Below are positions 1 through 6,716 of a stretch of 10,955 nt of DNA, piece after piece. Position 1 is the first letter of the stretch. Every line of letters begins with the position of its first letter. A model generated the notes under the pieces. It saw nothing but the letters and a program-made list of their open reading frames with translations. It was not told where the DNA came from and did not search any database. The position numbers and the translations under genes are program-made. Source of the stretch: Deltaproteobacteria bacterium (lineage in GTDB: Bacteria > Desulfobacterota > Deferrimicrobia > Deferrimicrobiales > Deferrimicrobiaceae); the NCBI GenBank assembly GCA_003513855.1, contig DOTC01000044.1, positions 1 to 10,955 of the forward strand. Direction: 5' to 3'.

Positions 1-2118
1 CCACTCCCCCTGCCCCCAGGTGTTGCCCATGTCGAAAAACAGGACTCCCTTGAACCCGATCTCCCCATACAGGGGGAAGAGGTATTCCACGTTGATCACC
101 AGCTCCTTGGTCCCGCCGATCTGCTCGTCGGTGTTCGGGTCCACCGGGGAGATGGTCCTGGACTCGAACCCCCGGATCGTATAGGGGCCTCCCAGAAAGA
201 AGCGTTCGTAGATCGGCACCCTCCCCCCGACGGTGCTGACCACGCCCCCCCACAGGATGTGCCCGGAAAGGACCGTCGACGCCGTCACGGGGAAATACGC
301 CTTCCCGTTCAGGAAGTACTTCACGAATTCGGAATCGCCCCCCAGCGGCCCCCCCGCGTACTCCACCGTCCCGGTCTGCACGGTCCCGCGCGAGGGGTCG
401 ATGTACTTGTCCGTGGTGTTCCGGTCGACGTTGAACGTGAGGCTATGGGTCTTCTGGGCCCCCTTGCTGAACTCCTCTTTCAGGATCGGGGAGATCGCGG
501 TTCCCGGGTCGAAAACGTCCGTGGTGTCTATCCGGAGTGCCAGGCTGGATGATATGTTTCTGGTGAACGAGTACCCGAACCCGACCTTTCCGCCCTTCCT
601 CTTTTCCGTGAAATCGGTGTACTCGGTTTCCGTATTGTAGAGATTGACGAGGAAGCTGAAGTCTGTATCGAAAAAATTGGGGTCCCGGAAGTCGAGGCTG
701 AATACCTTCCTCTTGGTGCCGAACTGGGTATTGAGGGAGGCCTTCCAGCCCCTCCCCAATAAATTGTTCTCGCTTAGCTGGACGACACCGAAGAGCCCGT
801 CTACGGAGCTGAATCCCAATCCCCCGGATATGGTCCCGGTCGGCCCCTCCTCGACTTCCACCTTGACGTCCATTTCCTGCGGCACGGTCGAGGGGGCCGT
901 ACTGATCTTGACGTCCTTGAAGTAGCCGATGCGGGTGAGGTTATCCTTGCTCTGCTTGAGCCCGGTGGCGTTGTACGTCATGCCGTCCGCCACGGAGAGG
1001 TTTCGGCGGACCACGCGGTCGTACGTCTTGGTGTTGCCGACCACATCCACCCTTCCGAACCGGAACTTGTCCCCCCTTTCCGCCTTGTACGTCACGTCCG
1101 CGAGGGGATATTCCGTGCGCTTTTCCACGAGAGGGGAGACGATCGCGAGGGCGTACCCCTTGTCGTTCATGGCCGTGGTCAGGGTCAGGACGTCCGAAAG
1201 AAGGGCCTCCCGGCTGAACACCTCTCCGCTCCTGAGCTTCAGGGACCTCCGCTGTTCCATTTCACTCAATCCGGACTCCCCGGAGAACCGGATTTCGCCG
1301 ACGCGGTATTGCCGCCCCTCGAAGACGTGGATCGTCACCACCAGTCCCTTGGGCCCCCTTTCGATCTTCGGATCGGACACCTTGGAGTCCAGGAAGCCGT
1401 TGTCGTGATAGAGCGCCTCGATCCGCCGAACATCGTTCTCGATCATATCCTTCTTGAAGGTCCCCGATTCGGTGATGAACGAGAACCAGCCTTTCTTTTT
1501 CGTCTCCATCCCTTTCCGGATTTCCTTCTCCCCCAGATACTGGTTGCCGGTGATGCGAATCGTTTCGATCATGAGCTTTTCCCCTTCCGAGACCCGGAAG
1601 GCGACGCGGATGGAGCCGTCCGCCTCCTCCTCGACGGAGGATTCGACGGTCGCGTCGTAAAACCCCTTGTTCTGGTAGACCTCACGCATCTTGCGCGCCG
1701 ACTCCTTGACCTTCTCCTCCTGGAAGAGGGTCCGTTCCTTGACCGAGAGCACCTCCCGGAGGTCGGAGGTGTCCACCTCCTTGTTCCCCTCGATGGCGAT
1801 GGAGGAGACGACCGGCTTTTCCACGACGAGGACGGTCAGTCGCAGGCCGCCGGAAACCTCCTCCGCGTCGATTTTCACGTTGGAGAAATACCCCATGCGG
1901 TAGATCACCTTCACATCCTCCCGGATTTTCGCGGGGTCGAACTCCTCGCCAACGCGGGTTCCCAGGACCCGCAGGATCGCATCGGATCCCACCCGGTTCG
2001 CCCCCTGCACCCGGATCTCCAGGACGGGGAAACCGGCCGAACCGGCGTGCGGAGGAAAGATCGTCGCGACCGCCAGGATGGCCGCGACGGTCGAGGCAGC
2101 CACCCGGAAGGCGGTCAC
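1..2118 (-). CDS. bamA: Outer membrane protein assembly factor BamA (Omp85), 3' end outside the window
   Basis: The outer-membrane protein that folds and inserts beta-barrel proteins. The frame is open from GTG 2118 to the window edge, giving 706 residues without a stop. Residues 1-28 look like a signal peptide (hydrophobic VAAILAVATIF, then HAGSA). Five POTRA domains follow, at about 32-102, 103-180, 184-268, 270-348 and 351-425; recurring marks are IEGN, ITGN and VVGN starts and YQNKGF, YHDNGF and TRIGYF turns. The barrel starts with SGGLGFSSVDGL (431-442). The Omp85 signature is GGPYTIRGF (643-651), an I for V variant of the VRGF motif, with a later FFDMGNTW (694-701). Perhaps 60 residues of the barrel end are cut off, judging from family length. 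GTG overlaps the lolD TGA and no strong Shine-Dalgarno is visible, so translational coupling is inferred. Confidence 0.96.
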   Translation of the reverse strand, partial: MTAFRVAASTVAAILAVATIFPPHAGSAGFPVLEIRVQGANRVGSDAILRVLGTRVGEEFDPAKIREDVKVIYRMGYFSNVKIDAEEVSGGLRLTVLVVEKPVVSSIAIEGNKEVDTSDLREVLSVKERTLFQEEKVKESARKMREVYQNKGFYDATVESSVEEEADGSIRVAFRVSEGEKLMIETIRITGNQYLGEKEIRKGMETKKKGWFSFITESGTFKKDMIENDVRRIEALYHDNGFLDSKVSDPKIERGPKGLVVTIHVFEGRQYRVGEIRFSGESGLSEMEQRRSLKLRSGEVFSREALLSDVLTLTTAMNDKGYALAIVSPLVEKRTEYPLADVTYKAERGDKFRFGRVDVVGNTKTYDRVVRRNLSVADGMTYNATGLKQSKDNLTRIGYFKDVKISTAPSTVPQEMDVKVEVEEGPTGTISGGLGFSSVDGLFGVVQLSENNLLGRGWKASLNTQFGTKRKVFSLDFRDPNFFDTDFSFLVNLYNTETEYTDFTEKRKGGKVGFGYSFTRNISSSLALRIDTTDVFDPGTAISPILKEEFSKGAQKTHSLTFNVDRNTTDKYIDPSRGTVQTGTVEYAGGPLGGDSEFVKYFLNGKAYFPVTASTVLSGHILWGGVVSTVGGRVPIYERFFLGGPYTIRGFESRTISPVDPNTDEQIGGTKELVINVEYLFPLYGEIGFKGVLFFDMGNTWGQGEW

Positions 2119-2795
2119 TGCGCGATCCGCCCATCGTCGATCTTGAGAACCCGGTGCATTCTCCCGGCCAACGCTTCGTTGTGTGTGACGACCACCAGGG
2201 AAAGCTTTCTGCTCCGGTTCAGGTCCCCCAGGAGCACCGCCACGTCCCCTGCGGTCCCCTTGTCCAGGTTCCCGGTGGGCTCGTCGGCCAGGAGGATTTC
2301 CGGGCCCATCACCAACGCCCTGCAGATGGCGACCCTCTGCAGTTCGCCTCCGGAAAGCTCCCCGACCCGATGGGTGAACCTTTCGGAAAGTCCAACCTCC
2401 GCGAGCAGATCCTCCGCTCTTTTCCTGGCCTCGTCCCGCCCCATCCCGGCGATCAGACAGGGAAGCATCACGTTCTCCCGCGCGTCGAACTCCGCCAAAA
2501 GATGATGGAACTGGAATACGAAACCCACTTTCCGGTTCCGGAACCCGGAAAGCTCGCTCTCGGTCATCAACGTCACGTCCTGCCCGTCGTAGAATACGCT
2601 TCCCGAGGTCGCCCGATCGAGAGTTCCCAGGATCTGGAGGAGAGTCGTTTTGCCGGCCCCGGATACACCGACCACTCCGAGCATCTCGCCGCGTCTCAGG
2701 GAAAACGAGATGCCTTTGAGAACCTCCACCGGCCCGCCCCTTTTCGGAAATTCCTTTCGGAGGTTTTCGACGCGCAGGAACGCGACGCTATTCAT
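2115..2795 (-). CDS. lolD: Lipoprotein-releasing system ATP-binding protein LolD
   Basis: The ATPase subunit that powers lipoprotein extraction by the LolC/LolE-type permease, on the cytoplasmic face of the inner membrane. The protein is 226 residues, the usual length. All ABC motifs are present: Walker A GVSGAGKT (43-50), Q-loop Q95 inside FVFQFHHLLAEFDARENV (92-109), signature LSGGE (147-151), Walker B ILLADEP (167-173), D-loop NLDKGT (176-181) and switch H205 in VVVTHNEALAG. The FQFHHLL-EF-A-ENV segment and the position beside the permease favour LolD over MacB or FtsE. The ATG start has GGAGG at 9 bases. The TGA stop overlaps the bamA GTG as GTGA, so bamA translation is likely coupled to it. 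Nothing is missing; the Cys in VAICRAL, where Ala is common, is a minor variation. Confidence 0.95.
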   Translation of the reverse strand: MNSVAFLRVENLRKEFPKRGGPVEVLKGISFSLRRGEMLGVVGVSGAGKTTLLQILGTLDRATSGSVFYDGQDVTLMTESELSGFRNRKVGFVFQFHHLLAEFDARENVMLPCLIAGMGRDEARKRAEDLLAEVGLSERFTHRVGELSGGELQRVAICRALVMGPEILLADEPTGNLDKGTAGDVAVLLGDLNRSRKLSLVVVTHNEALAGRMHRVLKIDDGRIAQ

Positions 2796-4023
2796 ACCGG
2801 ATCGCCTCCGCAGGATCGACGAGCGAGGCCTGCCGCGAGGGGTAGAGGGTCGCCAGGAAACAGATCGCGATGGAGCAGAACCCGACCAGAATCAGGATCG
2901 CCGGGGAAAGGTCCACCGGCAGGGTCGAGATGTAATACACGTCGCTTGGCAGCCGGATGAACTGATACCGCCGAAGGAGGTAGCAGAGAAGAACTCCCAG
3001 GACCGTTCCCGCAAAGGTCCCCGCTACCCCGATCAGAAGCCCCTCGAGAGCGAAGATCTTGCGGATCATCCTGCGCGTCGCACCCAGGGTCATCAGCACG
3101 GCGATGTCCTTGGTCTTGTCCATGACGACCATGATGAGCGTGCTGATGATATTGAAGGCGGCGACCATCACGATCAGGACGAGAATGATGAACATGACCA
3201 CCTTCTCCAGCTTCAGCGCCGAGAAAAGGTTCCGATTGCTCTGCATCCAGTCCTTGGCCCAGTAGGGGTAGCCGAGCTCGACCCGGATGCGGGAGGCGAT
3301 CCGTCCCGCCTGGTAGATGTCGCCGACCTTGACCTCGATCCCCGTGGCACGCCCCTCCATTCCCATGATCCTCCCCGCCTCTTTCAGGGACACGTAGGCG
3401 AAGGAGGAGTCGTACTCGTACATTCCCGATTCGGAAAATCCCGCAACGCGAAATGTCGCGACGCCCGGGAACGCTCCCATCGGGGTGATGTTCCCCCCGG
3501 GAACCAGGACCTCCACGATGTCCCCCGGAGACACGCCCAGGTTGGCGGCAAGCTCCTTCCCGAGGATCATCCCGTGCAGGCCGTTTGTCGTCTTCCGATC
3601 GAGATCCTCGATCTTTCCCTTCCGGATTTCCTTTGGAAGCCGCGTCACCTTCCCGATCGTGGCGACATCCACACCGCGCAGGATCGCCCCCGTCGATGCG
3701 GTTCCCGAGGAGATCATCACCTGGGAGAATATATAGGGGCTCGCTGCGGTGATGCCGTCCATCGTCCCGACCCGCTGTGCGAGGGCAAAGGGATCGGAGA
3801 TGCTCCCCTCGAGGTTGGTCACGTGAATGTGGGCGGTGGCGCCGAGAATCCTGTCCTTGAGCTCCTTCTCGAAACCGTTCATCACGGCAAGGACGATGAT
3901 GAGCGCCATCACTCCGACTGCCACGCCGGCAACCGAAATCGCCGTGATGATGGAGATGAACGTCTGTTTCCGTTTGGCCAGGAGGTATTTCAGACCGATG
4001 AAATATTCGACCGGAAGGGCCAC
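2788..4023 (-). CDS. lolE: Lipoprotein-releasing ABC transporter permease, LolC/LolE family
   Basis: An inner-membrane permease that, with LolD, extracts mature lipoproteins from the inner membrane for delivery to the outer membrane. The protein is 411 residues (E. coli LolC 399, LolE 414). The layout is that of the family: the opening VEYFIGLKYLLAKRKQ, a first membrane helix at about 22-48 containing AGVAVGVMALI, a periplasmic MacB-like domain at about 50-268, and three further helices near 274-300, 325-350 and 373-397, then PSRQASLVDPAEAIRYE at the C-terminus. The cytoplasmic DKTKDIAVLMTLGATRRMI (302-320) is the usual coupling region. The start is GTG with AAGGG 9 bases upstream, 6 bases after lysS; lolD overlaps its end by 8 bases. 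Only one permease gene is present, so it may work as a homodimer like the LolF type, or a second gene may lie elsewhere. The choice between LolC, LolE and LolF is therefore open. Confidence 0.92.
   Translation of the reverse strand: MALPVEYFIGLKYLLAKRKQTFISIITAISVAGVAVGVMALIIVLAVMNGFEKELKDRILGATAHIHVTNLEGSISDPFALAQRVGTMDGITAASPYIFSQVMISSGTASTGAILRGVDVATIGKVTRLPKEIRKGKIEDLDRKTTNGLHGMILGKELAANLGVSPGDIVEVLVPGGNITPMGAFPGVATFRVAGFSESGMYEYDSSFAYVSLKEAGRIMGMEGRATGIEVKVGDIYQAGRIASRIRVELGYPYWAKDWMQSNRNLFSALKLEKVVMFIILVLIVMVAAFNIISTLIMVVMDKTKDIAVLMTLGATRRMIRKIFALEGLLIGVAGTFAGTVLGVLLCYLLRRYQFIRLPSDVYYISTLPVDLSPAILILVGFCSIAICFLATLYPSRQASLVDPAEAIRYE
2805..2809 (-). promoter_or_regulatory. Ribosome binding site of lolD
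   Basis: GGAGG on the minus strand, 9 bases before the lolD ATG at 2795-2793. It lies in the last codons of the permease gene and fixes the lolD start, which overlaps the permease by 8 bases. Confidence 0.8.
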
Positions 4024-4029
4024 CCTGCG

Positions 4030-5517
4030 CTACCCTTCTTTCCGAAGCTGCGGGAAGAGGATCACGTCCCGGATGGAGGGGGAGTCGGTGAAAATCATCA
4101 CCAGGCGGTCTATCCCGATCCCTTCGCCCGCCGCCGGAGGCATTCCATATTCGAGCGCGCGGAGGAAATCTTCGTCCATCGCGTGCGCCTCTTCGTCCCC
4201 CCTCTCCCGGGCCTTTCGCTGCTCCTCGAACCGTCGTCTCTGCTCCAGGGGGTCGGTAAGCTCCGAAAACGCGTTGGCGATCTCCCTGCCCCCAACGATC
4301 AGCTCGAACCGGTCCACGACGTGGGGGCGGGATTCGTTCGCCCGGGAGAGAGGCGACACTTCGATGGGATATTCCGTGACGAAGACCGGCCCCCCGATCT
4401 TCGGTTCGGCGACTTCCTCGTAGAGGGCGACCAGGAGAGCGCCCGCCGTTTCGTCCTCTTTCCCGGGAAGTCCCAGCCCACGGGCCATTTCCCGGAGGAA
4501 CCCCGGGTCGGACAGCCGCTCCTCCGGGACGTTTCCGTATCGTGCGACGGCTCCCGCAACCGTTACCCTCTCCCAGGGGGGGGCGAAATCGACCGTCTGC
4601 CCTTGAACGGTCACAGCGGTTTTTCCGAAGAGGAAAAGCGCGAGGGAGGACAGCATCTCCTCGGTGAGGCTGATGAAATCCTCGTAAGTCGCATATGCCT
4701 GGTAGAATTCGAGCATCGTGAACTCGGGGTTGTGCTGGGTGGAGATCCCCTCGTTCCGGAAGTTCCTGTTGATTTCGAAGACCCGCTCGATCCCCCCCAC
4801 GAGAAGGCGCTTGAGATACAGCTCGGGGGCGATCCGCAGGAACAGGTCCATGTCCAGTGCGTTGTGGTGCGTGATGAACGGCCGGGCGGCGGCCCCCCCC
4901 GCAACCGGCTGCATCATCGGGGTCTCCACCTCGAGGAAATCCCTCGAGGCCAGGAAATTCCGGAGAAAGGAGATGATCTGGCTGCGCCTCCGGAAGACCT
5001 CCCGTACCCCGTCGTTGACGATCAGGTCCACATACCTCTGCCGGTAGCGTGTCTCCACGTCGGAGAGCCCGTGCCATTTTTCGGGAAGGGGCCGGAGAGA
5101 CTTGGTGAGAACGCGGAAGCGCTCCGCCTGGACGGTCAACTCTCCCGTTCGGGTGATGAAGAGGGGGCCTTCCACCCAAACGATGTCCCCGACGTCCGTC
5201 GTCTCCCGAAACCGGAGATACTCCTCCTCGTTGATCTCGTCCTGTTTCAGGTAGGCCTGCAACCTCCCGGTCCGGTCTGCGATCACCAGGAACGCCGCTT
5301 TCCCGAAGTGCCGAGCGGCCACGACCCGGCCGGCGATGTCCACCCGGATTCCTTCTCTTTCCAGGTCCTTGGCCTCTTTCCCCTCCGCGATTCGCTTCGC
5401 GTCAGCCGTCGTCCACCCTACCCGCTGGTCGTTGGGGTACGGGTTGCCGCCGCGCTGCCGGACCTCGTCCGCCTTCCGCATCCGTTCCCTGACGAGGTCG
5501 TTCCATTCTTCCGTCAC
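4030..5517 (-). CDS. lysS: Lysyl-tRNA synthetase, class II
   Basis: A cytoplasmic enzyme that charges tRNA-Lys with lysine using ATP. The protein is 495 residues (E. coli LysS 505). An N-terminal OB-fold anticodon-binding domain lies at about 58-140 (VDIAGRVVAARHFGKAAF). The class II catalytic core follows: motif 1 around LEVETPMMQPVAGGAAARPF (195-214), motif 2 FEINRNFRNEGIS (247-259) with HNPEFTMLEFYQAY (262-275), and motif 3 GEGIGIDRLVMIFTD (464-478). The set LYLKRLLVGG at 233-242 is typical of LysRS. The start is GTG, supported by a strong GGAGG at 7 bases. Two runs of eight identical bases lie inside it (4576-4583 and 4893-4900), and the frame is intact across both. It follows prfB as in E. 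coli and sits 6 bases before the Lol permease gene, so it is probably co-transcribed with both. Confidence 0.97.
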   Translation of the reverse strand: MTEEWNDLVRERMRKADEVRQRGGNPYPNDQRVGWTTADAKRIAEGKEAKDLEREGIRVDIAGRVVAARHFGKAAFLVIADRTGRLQAYLKQDEINEEEYLRFRETTDVGDIVWVEGPLFITRTGELTVQAERFRVLTKSLRPLPEKWHGLSDVETRYRQRYVDLIVNDGVREVFRRRSQIISFLRNFLASRDFLEVETPMMQPVAGGAAARPFITHHNALDMDLFLRIAPELYLKRLLVGGIERVFEINRNFRNEGISTQHNPEFTMLEFYQAYATYEDFISLTEEMLSSLALFLFGKTAVTVQGQTVDFAPPWERVTVAGAVARYGNVPEERLSDPGFLREMARGLGLPGKEDETAGALLVALYEEVAEPKIGGPVFVTEYPIEVSPLSRANESRPHVVDRFELIVGGREIANAFSELTDPLEQRRRFEEQRKARERGDEEAHAMDEDFLRALEYGMPPAAGEGIGIDRLVMIFTDSPSIRDVILFPQLRKEG

Positions 5518-5593
5518 GAGGGGCCCTCCGTTGTTGTTCGCCGATTCCCGGGAAGCTTCCAGACCGCCCGGCGCGCCGTCGCGTGTTTCCCGG
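5518..5593. other. prfB-lysS intergenic gap, overlapping palindromes, no clear terminator
   Basis: This 76-base gap is the only intergenic space of any size in the window. It holds two overlapping perfect 10-base palindromes, TTCCCGGGAA (5545-5554) and GGAAGCTTCC (5551-5560), and a further copy of TTCCCGG at 5587-5593 that could pair with 5548-5554. No run of T follows on the minus strand, so I do not call an intrinsic terminator. The lysS ribosome binding site is at the 5' side of the next gene (5524-5529). A transcript hairpin is possible but unproven. Confidence 0.4.
5524..5529 (-). promoter_or_regulatory. Ribosome binding site of lysS
   Basis: GGAGGG on the minus strand, with GGAGG ending 7 bases before the GTG at 5517-5515. 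This strong, well-spaced site decides for the GTG start of lysS. Confidence 0.85.
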
Positions 5594-6716
5594 CTACGCG
5601 GAGCGCTGCTCGCCTTCCGCGACCGCAGAAAGAAGATATTTGCGAATGAATGCGATCAGTTCGCCGTCCAGCACGGCATCCACGTTTCCCGTCTCGTGTC
5701 CTGTGCGGTGGTCCTTCACCATGCGGTAAGGGGCAAGGACATAGGACCGGATCTGCGACCCCCAGGCAATCTCCTTTTTCGTCTTGTGCGCCTCCGCTAC
5801 CTTTGCTGCACGCTGGCGCATTTCCAGCTCGTACAGCTTCGACCGGAGGATCTTCATCGCCGTGGCACGGTTCTTGTGCTGCGATCGCTCCTGCTGGCAC
5901 AGCACCGTGACCCCGGAGGGTTCATGGGTGATCCGGACCGCCGATTCGACCTTGTTGACGTGCTGGCCTCCGGCTCCGCTTGACCGGAGCGTGTCGATTT
6001 TCAGGTCGGAGTCGTTGATCTGAATCTGGACGTTGTCGTCGATCTCGGGGGATACGAACACCGACGCGAACGACGTGTGTCTCCTCTTGTTCGCATCGAA
6101 GGGGGAGATCCGCACGAGGCGGTGCACACCGCTTTCCGCTTTCCAATACCCGTACGGGTGGTCCCCCGACACAAGAATCGTGGCGCTCTTGATCCCGGCC
6201 TCTTCCCCCTCCTGCCGCTCCACCACCTCGACGCCGTACCCGCTCCTGTCGGCAAACCGTGTGTACATCCTGAGGAGCATCTCCGCCCAGTCCTGCGACT
6301 CGGTCCCTCCGGCCCCGGCATGGATCGTCACGATGGCGTTCCGCTCGTCGTTTTCCCCGCCGAGCATCCGCTCCACCTCCATATCGTCGAGACGGGCCGA
6401 CAGGGAATCGGCGTGCTGCTCGATCTCGGTGGCGAGGGAAGGATCCTCCTTCTCGTCGTAGAGCTCGAGGTAGGCGTGGAGGTCCTCCAGGGATTTCGCG
6501 ATGTCCGCCCACTTCGCGAGAATCGTCTCGAGAGCCTTGCGCTCCTTCAACAGGGATTCCGCCTTTTCGGGGGAATCCCACAAACCTTCCTTCGCGGTGG
6601 CCTCTTCGAGTTCGGCCAGGCGGGCTTTTTTCCGTTCTACCTCAAAGGTAGCCCCGAAGATCGTCGAAGCGCGATGCAAGCAATTCGGATTTATCTGCCA
6701 GGACTCCTACTGCCAT
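5594..6716 (-). CDS. prfB: Peptide chain release factor 2 (RF2), with programmed +1 frameshift
   Basis: RF2 recognises UAA and UGA stop codons and triggers peptide release on the ribosome. The coding sequence is in two frames. Codons 1-24 run from ATG 6716 and end in RGYL, followed by in-frame TGA (6644-6642). After a +1 shift that skips T6644, reading continues from GAG (6643-6641) to TAG (5594-5596). The product is 373 residues, against 365 in E. coli. The leader end LRGYL is the same as in E. coli RF2. The recognition motif SPF falls at 204-206 and the catalytic GGQ at 249-251, each one residue from the E. coli positions. The text around them, ISPFDANKRRHTSFAS and SSGAGGQHVNKVESA, is typical RF2 rather than RF1. 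A continuous-frame annotation would start wrongly at 6679 and lose the leader. The gene starts inside lnt and is followed by lysS, the same prfB-lysS order as in E. coli. Confidence 0.97.
6641..6658 (-). promoter_or_regulatory. RF2 programmed frameshift site (CTT TGA with upstream GGGG)
   Basis: The minus strand reads CGGGGCTACCTTTGAG. CTT (6647-6645) is the slippery codon and TGA (6644-6642) the zero-frame stop, codon 25. A GGGG stretch lies four bases before CTT and can act as the internal Shine-Dalgarno-like stimulator. In E. coli the equivalent is AGGGGG, three bases before CTT, and the stop is followed by C; here TGA is followed by G. Low RF2 slows termination at this UGA and raises frameshifting, so the protein controls its own synthesis. 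The mechanism is established for the family; its efficiency here is inferred. Confidence 0.93.

Noticed and set aside
1..2114. Plus-strand frames at 929-1408 and 1309-2505
   Set aside because: They are antisense to bamA, which is uninterrupted over 706 codons with POTRA and Omp85 signatures. No independent evidence for plus-strand genes.
2792..5179. A 795-codon minus-strand frame spanning lysS and the Lol permease
   Set aside because: It is an alternative frame of the same strand, rich in Arg, Gly and Pro, overlapping two firmly identified genes. There is no support from motifs or a ribosome binding site.
2650..5649. A 999-codon open frame on the plus strand
   Set aside because: It lies wholly antisense to lolD, the Lol permease and lysS, all of which have full family motifs. 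Its product is low-complexity, rich in D, H, R, P and G, with no recognisable domain. Long antisense frames are common in GC-rich DNA.
6642..6716. Reading the 24-codon frame before prfB as a separate leader peptide gene
   Set aside because: Its end LRGYL with CTT TGA is the RF2 frameshift signature, and the +1 continuation restores family length and motif positions. It is the start of prfB.
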